8,738 bases of DNA from Thiotrichaceae bacterium (GTDB lineage Bacteria; Pseudomonadota; Gammaproteobacteria; Thiotrichales; Thiotrichaceae). Of the stretch, positions 1-7,019 are shown piece after piece. The notes under the pieces were generated by a model that had not been told where the DNA came from, did not search any database, and was given only the letters and a program-made list of their open reading frames with translations. Every line of letters starts with the position of its first letter. Position 1 is the stretch's first letter. The stretch spans positions 1 to 8,738 of the forward strand of contig JALVDG010000326.1 of NCBI GenBank assembly GCA_027009095.1. Direction: 5' to 3'. A program made the translations under genes and the position numbers.

Positions 1-1
1 A

Positions 2-769
2 GAAGATGTTTCTTGTGTATTTGACCGCGACCCTGCTGCACGCAATACCTTTGAGGTGCTGACTACTTACCCAGGTGTGCATGCTATTATTTTTCATCGT
101 ATATCCCATGCTTTATGGGGGCGTGGGATGAAGTGGCTAGCGAGAGTATTGTCAAATATTGCACGTTTATTTACAGGTATCGAAATTCACCCAGGTGCAA
201 AAATAGGTCGTCGATTTTTTATTGATCATGGTATGGGGGTGGTTATCGGTGAGACGGCGGAAATAGGTAATGATTGTACTTTATATCATGGTGTTACTTT
301 AGGGGGAACAAGTTGGCAAGAGGGTAAACGTCATCCAACCTTGGGGAATAATGTGGTGGTGGGCGCAGGTGCTAAAATTCTAGGTCCAATAAAAATTAAT
401 GATGGCGTGCGTGTAGGCTCTAATGCAGTGGTGGTGCGGGAGGTACGAGAAAATACCACCGTAGTTGGTGTACCAGGTCGAGAAGTAGTACAACGCTCCG
501 ATGAGGAGAAAAAGCGCGAAGCTTTGGCGCGTAAAATGGGCTTCGATGCTTATGGTGCAACACAAGATATGCCCGACCCTGTGGCAAATACGGTAAACCG
601 AATGCTAGATCATATTCATAAGATGGATGAGCGCATGGATAAAATGTGTACTCAAATACGTCATTTAGGGGGCGAGTTAAATATGAAGCCGTTGCCAAAA
701 CTAGAAGCTGAAGGTTTCGATGAGGCTATCGACAAAAAGAAGCATGATATTGATTGCGGTAATACTTGA
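2..769 (+). CDS. cysE: Serine O-acetyltransferase, 5'-truncated by the window edge
   Basis: It transfers acetyl from acetyl-CoA to L-serine, giving O-acetylserine, the first step of cysteine synthesis in the cytoplasm. The frame is open from base 2, reading [20 protein letters not shown], the typical SAT N-terminus. The real start therefore lies a few codons outside the window, and the GTG at 56 is an internal valine. 255 residues are visible. The left-handed beta-helix shows hexapeptide repeats ([28 protein letters not shown]). The Asp-His pair in IDHGMG holds the catalytic His (E. coli His158). The acidic partner is Glu in EIHPGAKIG where E. coli has Asp143, a common family variant. The tail from about 555 ([13 protein letters not shown]) looks coiled-coil and is longer than the core needs. 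The next gene, iscR, belongs to the pathway that uses cysteine sulfur. Family call very sure. Confidence 0.96.
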   Translation, partial: EDVSCVFDRDPAARNTFEVLTTYPGVHAIIFHRISHALWGRGMKWLARVLSNIARLFTGIEIHPGAKIGRRFFIDHGMGVVIGETAEIGNDCTLYHGVTLGGTSWQEGKRHPTLGNNVVVGAGAKILGPIKINDGVRVGSNAVVVREVRENTTVVGVPGREVVQRSDEEKKREALARKMGFDAYGATQDMPDPVANTVNRMLDHIHKMDERMDKMCTQIRHLGGELNMKPLPKLEAEGFDEAIDKKKHDIDCGNT

Positions 770-786
770 CTGTCTTTGTCAGGTAT
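762..786 (+). promoter_or_regulatory. Type-1 IscR operator overlapping the cysE stop and the isc promoter
   Basis: A 25-base imperfect palindrome: left half ATACTTGACT, centre GTCTT, right half TGTCAGGTAT. By my count it fits 23 of 25 positions of the E. coli type-1 consensus as I remember it (ATASYYGACT-RWWWY-AGTCRRSTAT). It covers the -35 box of the promoter, the arrangement expected for negative autoregulation by [2Fe-2S]-IscR. The TGA stop of cysE (767-769) lies inside the left half. The IscR encoded 136 bases downstream keeps all cluster ligands. Confidence 0.85.
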
Positions 787-794
787 TTTACTAT
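766..794 (+). promoter_or_regulatory. Sigma70-type promoter of the isc operon
   Basis: The -35 box TTGACT (766-771) matches the consensus in 5 of 6 positions. It is followed by a 17-base spacer and the -10 box TACTAT (789-794; 4 of 6). Transcription should start near 801, giving a leader of about 120 bases before iscR. The overlap with the IscR operator supports this as the main isc promoter. cysE read-through could also contribute, since no clear terminator separates the genes. Confidence 0.8.
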
Positions 795-807
795 GCTATT
801 CATTAGC

Positions 808-838
808 AAACACTGATAAACGAAATGTAACAGTGTTT
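808..838 (+). other. Hairpin in the iscR leader
   Basis: AAACACTG (808-815) and CAGTGTTT (831-838) form a perfect 8-bp stem with a 15-base loop. It lies just after the predicted transcription start. The large loop, weak stem and the lack of a proper T-run argue against an intrinsic terminator for cysE. It may protect the 5' end of the isc mRNA (inference). Confidence 0.35.
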
Positions 839-921
839 TCCCACTAAGAGTATCTCTATAAAGGGCTATATGCCTGTTTTGTATCGCCATAAACATAAAA
901 TAGAGGTGGAGAATAGCCCCG

Positions 922-1383
922 ATGAAATTAACAACCAAAGGTCGTTATGCAGTTACTGCAATGCTAGATATATCGTTGCATTGTGATGATAAGCCAGTTT
1001 CTCTGGCTGAAATTTCAGAGCGTCAAGATATTTCTCTTTCTTATCTAGAGCAGCTTTTTTCTAAATTACGCAAGCAAGGTCTTGTTAGTAGTATGCGAGG
1101 ACCAGGTGGCGGCTATCGTTTAAGTCGCGAACCAGCTGATATTGCGGTATCTGAAATTATTATGGCAGTGGATGAAAATGTCGACTTCTCTAATTGTGCA
1201 GGGGCAGGTAATTGTCAACAAGATGAGCGTTGTTTAACACATAATCTTTGGATGGATCTTAGTCATCGTATTCAGTCTTTTCTTGATGATATTTCTTTAG
1301 AAGAAATGATGTCGCGCACTGAAGTATTAGAAGTGGCAGAAAGACAAAAAGGTGAAATAGAGAGAGTGTTAAAGCAAGCTTAG
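922..1383 (+). CDS. iscR: Rrf2-family [2Fe-2S] regulator of iron-sulfur biogenesis
   Basis: IscR senses the cell's iron-sulfur status. In E. coli the cluster-bound form represses isc at type-1 sites, and both apo and holo forms act at type-2 sites. 153 residues. The N-terminal winged helix ([15 protein letters not shown], then [18 protein letters not shown] with wing RGPGGGYRL at 59-67) is the standard Rrf2 DNA-binding region. Cluster ligands Cys92, Cys98, Cys104 and His107 lie exactly at the E. coli positions. The start ATG has AGGTGGAGA (904-912) upstream, about 9 bases away. It is the first gene of the isc operon, 82 bases before iscS, and a type-1 operator covers its promoter, so feedback repression is likely. 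Cluster-dependent sensing should be intact. Confidence 0.97.
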   Translation: MKLTTKGRYAVTAMLDISLHCDDKPVSLAEISERQDISLSYLEQLFSKLRKQGLVSSMRGPGGGYRLSREPADIAVSEIIMAVDENVDFSNCAGAGNCQQDERCLTHNLWMDLSHRIQSFLDDISLEEMMSRTEVLEVAERQKGEIERVLKQA

Positions 1384-1465
1384 TGCTTGTGATAATAGAA
1401 TAAAAATTTATATAAGTGTGTGTTAGCAGACTTATTGAGTACGAATATTATTTAAAGGATTGCCA
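1384..1465 (+). other. iscR-iscS spacer with a small hairpin
   Basis: This 82-base AT-rich spacer holds a weak stem, ATAAGT (1412-1417) with ACTTAT (1430-1435), loop of 12 bases. The ribosome binding site AAAGGA (1454-1459) precedes iscS. No IscR-like site or convincing promoter was seen. In E. coli this spacer is where the sRNA RyhB separates the fates of iscR and iscSUA mRNA; nothing here proves the same. Confidence 0.3.
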
Positions 1466-2692
1466 ATGATGAGCGAACTAAAAACCCCAATTTATCTAGA
1501 TTATTCAGCAACAACTCCAGTGGATAAGCGTGTTGCAGATAAAATGACACAGTATTTAACGATAGATGGCATTTTTGGCAACCCTGCATCAAACAGTCAC
1601 TCTTTTGGTTGGGAGGCTGATGAGGCGGTAAAACAAGCTCGTGCCGATGTCGCCGCGCTTATTAATGCTGACCCTCGTGAGATTGTTTGGACAAGTGGCG
1701 CGACAGAGTCAGATAATTTGGCAATTAAAGGTGCAGCACATTTTAATAAGCGTCGTGGTAAGCACATTGTTACCATGAAAACAGAGCATAAAGCAGTTTT
1801 AGATACCTGTCGTCAGCTAGAGCGCGAAGGCTATGAAGTAACTTATCTTGATCCAAAAGATAATGGTTTATTAGATTTAGATGTATTTAAAGCAGCACTG
1901 AGAGACGATACAACCTTGGTGTCTATTATGCATGTCAATAATGAAATAGGTGTTATTCAAGATATTAAGGCAATAGGCGAGATATGTCGTGATAAGAAAA
2001 TTGTTTTTCATGTCGATGCAGCACAAAGCGCGGGTAAAGTAGCGATTGATATGGAGGACTTAAAAGTTGATCTTATGAGTTTCTCGGCACATAAAATATA
2101 CGGCCCGAAAGGAATAGGGGCTTTATATGTACGTCGTAAACCTCGTGTGCGTATTGAGGCACAAATGCATGGCGGTGGACATGAGCGTGGTATGCGTTCT
2201 GGCACATTAGCAACACATCAAATTGTGGGTATGGGCGAAGCTTTCCGTATCGCAAAAGAAGAAATGGAAGCAGAAAATGAGCGTCTTCTCGCACTAAGAA
2301 ATCGTTTATATGACGGTTTTAAAGACATGGAAGAAGTGTATGTTAATGGTGACTTAGAGCAGCGTATTGCAGGTAATCTAAACATTAGCTTTAATCACGT
2401 TGAAGGTGAAAGCCTGATGATGTCGGTAAAAGACTTGGCAGTATCATCAGGATCAGCTTGTACCAGTGCAAGCTTGGAACCCAGCTATGTATTGCGTGCT
2501 TTAGGTCGTAATGATGAGTTAGCACATAGCTCTTTACGTTTCACAATGGGACGTTTTTCAACAGAGGAAGAAGTCGACTATGCGATTGCTGAGACACGCA
2601 AAGCAGTCGAAAAATTACGTGAGTTATCGCCACTATGGGAGATGTATAAAGAGGGTATTGACTTAAACTCAGTTGAGTGGGCAGCTCACTAA
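1466..2692 (+). CDS. iscS: Cysteine desulfurase of the ISC system
   Basis: A PLP enzyme that converts cysteine to alanine and passes the persulfide sulfur to IscU and other acceptors. It is a fold-type I aminotransferase, group I NifS/IscS type. From ATG 1466 it has 408 residues (E. coli 404). His108 is in TEHKAVLD, and the PLP-binding Lys210 is in [12 protein letters not shown]. The catalytic Cys332 sits in the mobile loop [14 protein letters not shown], corresponding to E. coli Cys328 with the same offset of 4. The C-terminus [15 protein letters not shown] fits the IscU-binding tail. I chose ATG 1466, 6 bases after AAAGGA. ATG 1469 is equally possible (9 bases), and a TTG at 1460 is too close to the SD. 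In the operon it follows iscR; a MITE separates it from iscU. Confidence 0.97.
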   Translation: MMSELKTPIYLDYSATTPVDKRVADKMTQYLTIDGIFGNPASNSHSFGWEADEAVKQARADVAALINADPREIVWTSGATESDNLAIKGAAHFNKRRGKHIVTMKTEHKAVLDTCRQLEREGYEVTYLDPKDNGLLDLDVFKAALRDDTTLVSIMHVNNEIGVIQDIKAIGEICRDKKIVFHVDAAQSAGKVAIDMEDLKVDLMSFSAHKIYGPKGIGALYVRRKPRVRIEAQMHGGGHERGMRSGTLATHQIVGMGEAFRIAKEEMEAENERLLALRNRLYDGFKDMEEVYVNGDLEQRIAGNLNISFNHVEGESLMMSVKDLAVSSGSACTSASLEPSYVLRALGRNDELAHSSLRFTMGRFSTEEEVDYAIAETRKAVEKLRELSPLWEMYKEGIDLNSVEWAAH

Positions 2693-2710
2693 TAATATTT
2701 AACAAATACT

Positions 2711-2782
2711 GTAACTACTCAGCATAATCAGCAACTGCTTAGGTTGCGCTCTATTTTGCTCGAGTTCAAGCGGAGTAGTTAG
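2711..2782 (+). mobile_element. MITE-like element, copy 1 (72 bp), between iscS and iscU
   Basis: The ends GTAACTACTC (2711-2720) and GAGTAGTTAG (2773-2782) are inverted repeats matching at 9 of 10 positions. The element is flanked at once by a perfect 8-bp direct repeat, CAAATACT, at 2703-2710 and 2783-2790, as expected of a target duplication. Removing the element and one repeat leaves a 33-base iscS-iscU spacer with the iscU ribosome site intact. The first 40 bases match copy 2 (from 4263) at 35 of 40; this copy has 22 extra bases (2751-2772) before the right end. There is no coding capacity, so any movement needs a transposase from elsewhere. GTAA ends and 8-bp duplications resemble the IS66 family (inference). 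Confidence 0.85.
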
Positions 2783-2805
2783 CAAATACTAAAGAGGTAA
2801 ATAAC

Positions 2806-3183
2806 ATGGCATACGGCGAAAAAGTAATCGATCATTATGAGAATCCACGTAACGTAGGAACTCTTGATAAAGATGCTAAAAACACAGGCACAGGCATGGT
2901 TGGCGCACCAGCATGCGGTGACGTAATGAAGCTACAAATCGAAGTAGGCGATGATGGCGTGATTAAAGATGCTAAATTCAAAACCTATGGTTGTGGTTCT
3001 GCGATTGCATCATCTAGTCTTTTAACCGAATGGGTGAAAGGCAAAACGCTAGACGAAGCAAAACAAATTAAAAACACTGAAATAGCAGAAGAGTTAGAGC
3101 TTCCTCCTGTAAAAGTACATTGTTCTGTACTTGCAGAAGATGCGATTAAAGCAGCGATTGATGATTTTCAGAGTAAGCAATAA
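2806..3183 (+). CDS. iscU: Iron-sulfur cluster assembly scaffold
   Basis: IscU receives sulfur from IscS and iron, builds a [2Fe-2S] cluster and passes it on with help from HscB/HscA. 125 residues against 128 in E. coli. Cys37 (APACGD, with Asp39), Cys63 (YGCGSA), His105 and Cys106 (KVHCSV) are the ligand set. LPPVK at 99-103 is the HscA recognition motif. All are at the E. coli numbers. The start ATG has AAAGAGG (2791-2797) upstream, directly next to the target duplication of the MITE, so the insertion spared the ribosome site by one base. iscA follows 36 bases downstream with a nearly identical ribosome site. Function is not in doubt; the spacing to iscS is unusually long because of the MITE. 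Confidence 0.98.
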   Translation: MAYGEKVIDHYENPRNVGTLDKDAKNTGTGMVGAPACGDVMKLQIEVGDDGVIKDAKFKTYGCGSAIASSSLLTEWVKGKTLDEAKQIKNTEIAEELELPPVKVHCSVLAEDAIKAAIDDFQSKQ

Positions 3184-3219
3184 TCACTTCGTTAGAATGA
3201 AAATGAAGAGGTAAATCAC

Positions 3220-3543
3220 ATGGCAATTACATTAACAGAAAATGCTGCGGATCGTGTGCAGTCTTTTTTAAAGAATCGTGGTAAAGGTGTAGGCTTACGC
3301 TTAGGCGTAAAAACACATGGTTGTTCAGGAATGGCCTATGTGATGGAATTTGCTGATGAAGTAGATGAGCATGACAGTGTTTTTGAAAGTCACGGTGTTA
3401 AATTAATTGTTGATCCTAAAAGTCTAGTGTATCTAGATGGTACAGAGATGGATTTTACAAAAGAAGGTTTAAACGAAGGCTTTAAGTTCTCTAATCCCAA
3501 TGAAACGGGTAGTTGTGGTTGTGGTGAAAGCTTCACTGTTTGA
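3220..3543 (+). CDS. iscA: A-type iron-sulfur carrier
   Basis: A-type carrier (HesB/IscA family) that binds iron or a cluster and helps deliver clusters, notably in [4Fe-4S] maturation under aerobic conditions. 107 residues, same as E. coli. The three conserved cysteines are Cys35 (THGCSGMAY), Cys99 and Cys101 (the C-terminal GSCGCGESF motif). The start ATG follows AAGAGGT (3206-3212). The string AGAGGTAAAT just before the ATG is shared with iscU. It lies between iscU and hscB in the usual operon position. ErpA and SufA belong to the same family, but the context makes IscA the right name. Confidence 0.97.
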   Translation: MAITLTENAADRVQSFLKNRGKGVGLRLGVKTHGCSGMAYVMEFADEVDEHDSVFESHGVKLIVDPKSLVYLDGTEMDFTKEGLNEGFKFSNPNETGSCGCGESFTV

Positions 3544-3612
3544 TTCTTTTAGTGTTAGGCTTATCCAGTTTAATTATATACAGCCTTGGCATAACAAAGG
3601 CGCGAGTATTTT

Positions 3613-4161
3613 ATGTCTTTAGATTTTAACAAGAACTTCTTTGAATTATTCTCTTTACCCATTCAATACTCGCTTGATAAGCAGCGATTAGCATCACGCT
3701 TTCGGGCATTGCAAGCTGAATATCATCCCGATCGTTTTGCGAATGCAAGTGATCAAGAGCGTCGTGTTGCCCTACAAAGTACAGGCTATATTAATGAAGC
3801 ACATGAAACGCTAAAGTCTCCCCGTTTGCGTGCGCGTTATATGCTAGAGCTAAAACACGTTGATTTTGACGATGAGCGTGATACCACACAAGATATGAGC
3901 TTCTTAATGCAGCAAATGGAAAAGCGGGAGGCGTTAGAAGAAGCGGCTCAATCAGCTGATCCTTTAGAAGCGGTTGATGCCATTGCCAAGCAGGTAAAAC
4001 AAGAGCAAAATGAGCTGAATGCTGAGTTTGAAAAGCAGTTATCACAAGATAATCTAGCAGAAGCAAAAGAAGCGGTGCTTAAAATGAAGTTTTACGAGCG
4101 TCTAGCCAATGAGGTGAAAAGCTTGCAAGAAAAAATTGAAGATGAAATGTTTGCTTCTTAA
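3613..4161 (+). CDS. hscB: J-domain co-chaperone for HscA
   Basis: HscB (Hsc20) binds IscU, brings it to HscA and stimulates the HscA ATPase. 182 residues against 171 in E. coli. The N-terminal J domain (about 1-80) holds HPD at 38-40 within QAEYHPDRFA. The C-terminal part (about 95-180) is rich in Glu, Lys, Ala and Leu and fits the three-helix bundle that binds IscU. The extra residues lie mostly at the N-terminus (MSLDFNKN before FFELFSLP) and in the C-terminal domain. The ribosome site is weak: AAAGG (3596-3600) lies 12 bases from the ATG. The next gene, its partner hscA, is 227 bases away rather than close, owing partly to a MITE. Confidence 0.96.
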   Translation: MSLDFNKNFFELFSLPIQYSLDKQRLASRFRALQAEYHPDRFANASDQERRVALQSTGYINEAHETLKSPRLRARYMLELKHVDFDDERDTTQDMSFLMQQMEKREALEEAAQSADPLEAVDAIAKQVKQEQNELNAEFEKQLSQDNLAEAKEAVLKMKFYERLANEVKSLQEKIEDEMFAS

Positions 4162-4262
4162 AAATTGTCCATTCGACAGACATTCTCGAAGTAGTTAGAA
4201 TGCCCGCCTAATAAAGTACCTCTGGTTGAATATAGTTTTTCAGATAAAAGGAGTGAAAGCTT

Positions 4263-4312
4263 GTAACTATTCAGCATAATCGGTAACTGCTCAGATTGCG
4301 CTGAGTAGTTAC
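4263..4312 (+). mobile_element. MITE-like element, copy 2 (50 bp), between hscB and hscA
   Basis: The ends are GTAACTATTC (4263-4272) and GAGTAGTTAC (4303-4312). The flanks GAAAGCTT (4255-4262) and AAAAGCTT (4313-4320) agree at 7 of 8 bases, fitting a slightly decayed 8-bp target duplication. The first 40 bases match copy 1 at 35 of 40, but the 22-base block before the right end of copy 1 is absent. GTAACTGCTCAG (4283-4294) pairs with CTGAGTAGTTAC (4301-4312), with one G-T pair and a 6-base loop, so the transcript should form a strong 12-bp hairpin inside the operon. Confidence 0.8.
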
Positions 4313-4329
4313 AAAAGCTTTAGCTTTTT
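4313..4329 (+). other. Short T-tailed hairpin after MITE copy 2
   Basis: AAAAGC, a TTTA loop, GCTTTT and one more T form a 6-bp stem ending in five T residues. It resembles a very weak intrinsic terminator inside the operon. It could lower transcription into hscA, but the stem is mostly A-T, so strong termination is unlikely. Confidence 0.25.
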
Positions 4330-4388
4330 AGTCTCCAAGATTAAATATTATTAACCCTTCCCCATAGTCTCGCAAACAGTAATTACTT

Positions 4389-6260
4389 ATGGCACTACTG
4401 CAAATATCCGAACCTGGCATGTCAACCGCCCCGCACGAGCATCGTCTTGCCGCAGGAATTGATCTTGGCACAACAAATTCATTAGTCGCTTCGGTACGAA
4501 GTGGCGACGCAACCACCTTAGCAAATGAGCAAGGGGAGCATTTACTGCCCTCGGTAGTGCGTTATTTGCCAGATGGCTCAGTGGTTGTGGGTGCAGAGGC
4601 TAAAGCAGTCGAAGTTTCTGATCTCAATAATACGATCTCATCAGCAAAACGCTTATTAGGACGTGGTGTTGACGATATAAAAACATTGGCGGGAAATTTA
4701 CCCTATACCTTTTCGAGCAGTGACTCGCAGGTACCAAAAATTAGCACTGTTGCAGGGGATGTTTCGGCTATCGAAGTATCTGCCGAGATACTAAAAGCCC
4801 TTAAAAACCGTGCAGAAAAAACTTTAGGGGGCGATTTAAAAGGTGTGGTAATCACCGTCCCTGCTTATTTTGATGATGCCCAACGTCAGGCAACCAAAGA
4901 TGCGGCACGTTTAGCTGATCTCAATGTGTATCGTCTTTTAAATGAGCCAACTGCTGCCGCCGTTGCTTATGGTTTAGACCAAGGTGAAGACTTTGATGAA
5001 AAAATTATTGCCGTCTATGACTTAGGCGGTGGGACATTTGATATTTCAATATTGCGCCTTAATAAAGGGGTGTTTGAGGTATTAGCAACAGGTGGTGACT
5101 CTGCTTTAGGTGGGGATGATTTTGACCATGTGATTGCTGAGTGGATATTGCAACAGCTTGGCGATGAGCAAGAAAATAATCCAACAAAATTACGCGAAGT
5201 GTTAGTAGAGGCGCGTCGTGTAAAAGAGGCACTTAGTGATGCTGATAAAGTTGAAGTCTCTCTAGGAGATTGGCAAGGGCAGTTTACAGCAGAGCAATTT
5301 GCAGAATTAGCCGAACCATTGGTTAAGAAAACCTTATTTGCTTGTCGCAGAGCCTTGCGTGATGCCGATATAGACAAAGAGGACGTGATGGATGTGGTGA
5401 TGGTTGGAGGTTCTACACGAATGCCAATTATCCGTCAACGGGTGGGAGACTTCTTTGAGAAACCACCATTAGTTGATATTGATCCTGATAAGGTTGTCGC
5501 TGTGGGTGCGGCGATTCAAGCCGATTTACTGGCTGGAAACAAGCCCGATACCGAGATGTTATTGCTCGATGTTATCCCACTTTCATTAGGTCTTGAAACC
5601 TATGGTGGTTTAGTTGAGAAAATCATCGCGCGTAATACCACGATTCCTATTTCTCGCGCACAAGAATTTACCACCTTTAAAGACAGTCAAAACGCCATGA
5701 CGATTCATGTGTTACAAGGTGAACGTGAAACCGTTGAAGAAAACCGCTCACTCGCAAAATTTACCCTGCGGGATATTCCTGCAATGGTCGCAGGTGCAGC
5801 AAGAATTAAAGTCACATTCCAAGTGGATGCCGATGGTTTACTAAATGTGACCGCAGAAGAAGAGACCACAGGTGTAAAGTCAAGCATTGAAGTGAAGCCT
5901 TCCTATGGTTTAAGTGATGCAGAGATAGAAAGTATGATTAAAGATTCTATGACCAATGCACAGGCGGATATGGAACTAAGAAAATTGCGTGAAGCTCAAG
6001 TTGAGGCAGACAGAACCATTGAAGCATTAGACTCTGCAATGGCAAGCGATGGCGATACTTTATTGTCAGCAGACGAAAAAACTAAGCTATTAGCCGCACG
6101 GGAAGCCTTATTATTAGAGAAACAATCAGGTGATACCGAGGCGATCAAAGCAGCAATAAAAAATATGGAAAAAACCGCCGAATTTTATGTTGCGCGTCGT
6201 ATGGATGGAAATATCCGCACCGCGATGGCGGGACAGAATATTGATAAATTTAAAGATTAG
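4389..6260 (+). CDS. hscA: Hsp70-family chaperone dedicated to IscU
   Basis: HscA binds the LPPVK motif of IscU and, driven by ATP and HscB, helps release the cluster to target proteins. 623 residues against 616 in E. coli. The nucleotide-binding domain shows GIDLGTTNS (23-31), [10 protein letters not shown] (158-167), YDLGGGTFD (210-218) and VGGSTR (339-344). The interdomain linker is [11 protein letters not shown] (391-401). The substrate-binding beta domain and helical lid follow, ending [11 protein letters not shown]. The N-terminus [10 protein letters not shown] is the typical HscA start. A stop codon (4380-4382) lies three codons upstream of the ATG, which confirms ATG 4389, although no Shine-Dalgarno sequence is visible. 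fdx follows 11 bases downstream. DnaK is excluded by the N-terminus and the neighbours. Confidence 0.97.
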   Translation: MALLQISEPGMSTAPHEHRLAAGIDLGTTNSLVASVRSGDATTLANEQGEHLLPSVVRYLPDGSVVVGAEAKAVEVSDLNNTISSAKRLLGRGVDDIKTLAGNLPYTFSSSDSQVPKISTVAGDVSAIEVSAEILKALKNRAEKTLGGDLKGVVITVPAYFDDAQRQATKDAARLADLNVYRLLNEPTAAAVAYGLDQGEDFDEKIIAVYDLGGGTFDISILRLNKGVFEVLATGGDSALGGDDFDHVIAEWILQQLGDEQENNPTKLREVLVEARRVKEALSDADKVEVSLGDWQGQFTAEQFAELAEPLVKKTLFACRRALRDADIDKEDVMDVVMVGGSTRMPIIRQRVGDFFEKPPLVDIDPDKVVAVGAAIQADLLAGNKPDTEMLLLDVIPLSLGLETYGGLVEKIIARNTTIPISRAQEFTTFKDSQNAMTIHVLQGERETVEENRSLAKFTLRDIPAMVAGAARIKVTFQVDADGLLNVTAEEETTGVKSSIEVKPSYGLSDAEIESMIKDSMTNAQADMELRKLREAQVEADRTIEALDSAMASDGDTLLSADEKTKLLAAREALLLEKQSGDTEAIKAAIKNMEKTAEFYVARRMDGNIRTAMAGQNIDKFKD

Positions 6261-6271
6261 GAACAACGACA

Positions 6272-6610
6272 ATGCCACAAATTATTTTTCTACCACACGA
6301 AGAAATATCACCAGAAGGTGCTGTTGTTGAAGCAGAAACAGGCACAACAATCTGTGATGCAGCACTGGAGGCAGGTATCGAAATCGAACATGCTTGTGAA
6401 AAATCATGTGCCTGTACTACCTGCCATGTCTATGTGCGTGAAGGCTTTGATTCTTTAGAAGAAGCAACAGATTTAGAAGAAGACTACTTAGATAAAGCAT
6501 GGGGAGTAGACCCTGATTCACGTTTAAGCTGCCAAGCAAAAGTGGCATCAGAAGATTTAGTGGTCGAAATCCCTAAGTACACCATCAATATGGTGTCTGA
6601 AAATCATTAG
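6272..6610 (+). CDS. fdx: ISC-type [2Fe-2S] ferredoxin
   Basis: Adrenodoxin-like ferredoxin that gives electrons for cluster assembly on IscU/IscS. 112 residues, about the family length. Ligands Cys42, Cys48, Cys51 and Cys87 match the E. coli numbers, and the extra Cys46 in ACEKSCACTTC is also conserved there. The sequence is strongly acidic (EEATDLEEDYLD near 63-74), suited to docking on basic partners. The ribosome site AGGAA (6259-6263) overlaps the hscA stop, so translation may be coupled. iscX follows after 9 bases. Confidence 0.97.
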   Translation: MPQIIFLPHEEISPEGAVVEAETGTTICDAALEAGIEIEHACEKSCACTTCHVYVREGFDSLEEATDLEEDYLDKAWGVDPDSRLSCQAKVASEDLVVEIPKYTINMVSENH

Positions 6611-6619
6611 GAGCAAGTT

Positions 6620-6820
6620 ATGAAATTAAAGTGGACAGATACGCTAGATATAGCATTAGACTTAATAGACGCTCATCCTGATGTTGACCCGCGTTATATT
6701 CGATTTACCGATTTGCATCAATGGGTAACAGAGCTAGAAAATTTTAGCGATGATCCTGAGCGTTCTAATGAGAAAATATTAGAAGCAATCCAGATGGCAT
6801 GGCTGGAAGAGAACGATTAA
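6620..6820 (+). CDS. iscX: IscX/YfhJ, small acidic IscS-binding protein
   Basis: IscX binds IscS near the IscU/CyaY site and iron and tunes the desulfurase rate; its exact role is still debated. 66 residues, exactly the E. coli length. Typical features are [12 protein letters not shown] at the start, the [14 protein letters not shown] core with its negative patch, and the C-terminus [11 protein letters not shown]. The ribosome site AGGAG (6609-6613) overlaps the fdx stop. It is the last gene of the operon. Two bases after its stop begins MITE copy 3, and no clear intrinsic terminator follows directly. Confidence 0.96.
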   Translation: MKLKWTDTLDIALDLIDAHPDVDPRYIRFTDLHQWVTELENFSDDPERSNEKILEAIQMAWLEEND

Positions 6821-6822
6821 AT

Positions 6823-6863
6823 GTAACTACTCAGCTAGCACTCTATTTTGCCTGATTTCTACG
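6823..6863 (+). mobile_element. MITE-like element, copy 3, degenerate, after iscX
   Basis: It starts with the perfect left end GTAACTACTCAGC (6823-6835), identical to the first 13 bases of copy 1. It then lacks about 23 internal bases and resumes with CTCTATTTTGC (6841-6851), also seen in copy 1. Similarity fades by about 6863. No right end like GAGTAGTTAC and no repeat of the left flank GATTAAAT was found, so this copy looks truncated. The right boundary is uncertain. Confidence 0.65.
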
Positions 6864-6932
6864 TTAAAAGTGCTCATTTATGCTTATAAACTGATGTTAC
6901 GCAGTCACTTTTTAGAATATCAGTGAAGGTTT

Positions 6933-6985
6933 TCGTAGCCCTTTTTGGTTTAGGTTCTTTTGCTCTCTTCTGTAAAGGGCTACGA
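6933..6985. repeat. Stem-loop, 12-bp perfect stem
   Basis: TCGTAGCCCTTT (6933-6944) and AAAGGGCTACGA (6974-6985) pair perfectly around a 29-base T-rich loop. It abuts the next hairpin without a gap. It could help end the isc transcript, but a canonical U-run is missing. Confidence 0.6.
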
Positions 6986-7019
6986 CTTACTTTCTTTTGC
7001 GTCGCCAAAAGAAAGTAAG
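6986..7019. repeat. Stem-loop, 14-bp perfect stem, of a widespread proteobacterial repeat type
   Basis: CTTACTTTCTTTTG (6986-6999) pairs with CAAAAGAAAGTAAG (7006-7019) around the 6-base loop CGTCGC. It is followed by CAAAGAAAAGGCGACCC. From memory, this arrangement of a TTTCTTTTG stem followed by AAAGAAAAGGCGACC recurs in intergenic repeats of many beta- and gammaproteobacteria. I could not run a search to confirm this. Confidence 0.65.

Larger units (their letters stand above)
4162..4388 (+). other. hscB-hscA spacer (227 bases): MITE copy 2, hairpins, no gene
   Basis: From left to right it holds a 6-bp hairpin CATTCT/AGAATG (4181-4186 with 4197-4202), whose right side includes CGAAGTAGTTAG (4187-4198), similar to a MITE right end. 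Then come an unused SD-like AAAAGGAG (4246-4253), MITE copy 2 (4263-4312), a small T-tailed hairpin (4313-4329) and an AT-rich lead-in to hscA. A possible -10 box TATTAT (4346-4351) has no convincing -35. No ribosome site is obvious before hscA. Confidence 0.6.

Noticed and set aside
56..769. cysE starting at the GTG at 56
   Set aside because: The frame is open up to base 2 and encodes the conserved SAT N-terminus [11 protein letters not shown], so the start is outside the window.
1460..1465. TTG at 1460 as the iscS start
   Set aside because: It directly abuts the AAAGGA ribosome site, and two ATGs with proper spacing follow.
5015..5377. 120-codon open frame antisense to hscA
   Set aside because: It lies wholly opposite the conserved hscA nucleotide-binding domain, has serine-rich shadow composition and no recognisable motif.
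6894..6905. Similarity of ATGTTACGCAG to the attI region of class 1 integrons
   Set aside because: Only about 11 bases match and there is no intI gene, cassette or attC site nearby; treated as chance.
6989..7019. Intrinsic terminator for isc or moaA at the 14-bp hairpin
   Set aside because: The stem is strong but no T-run follows on either strand, so it is listed as a repeat hairpin instead.
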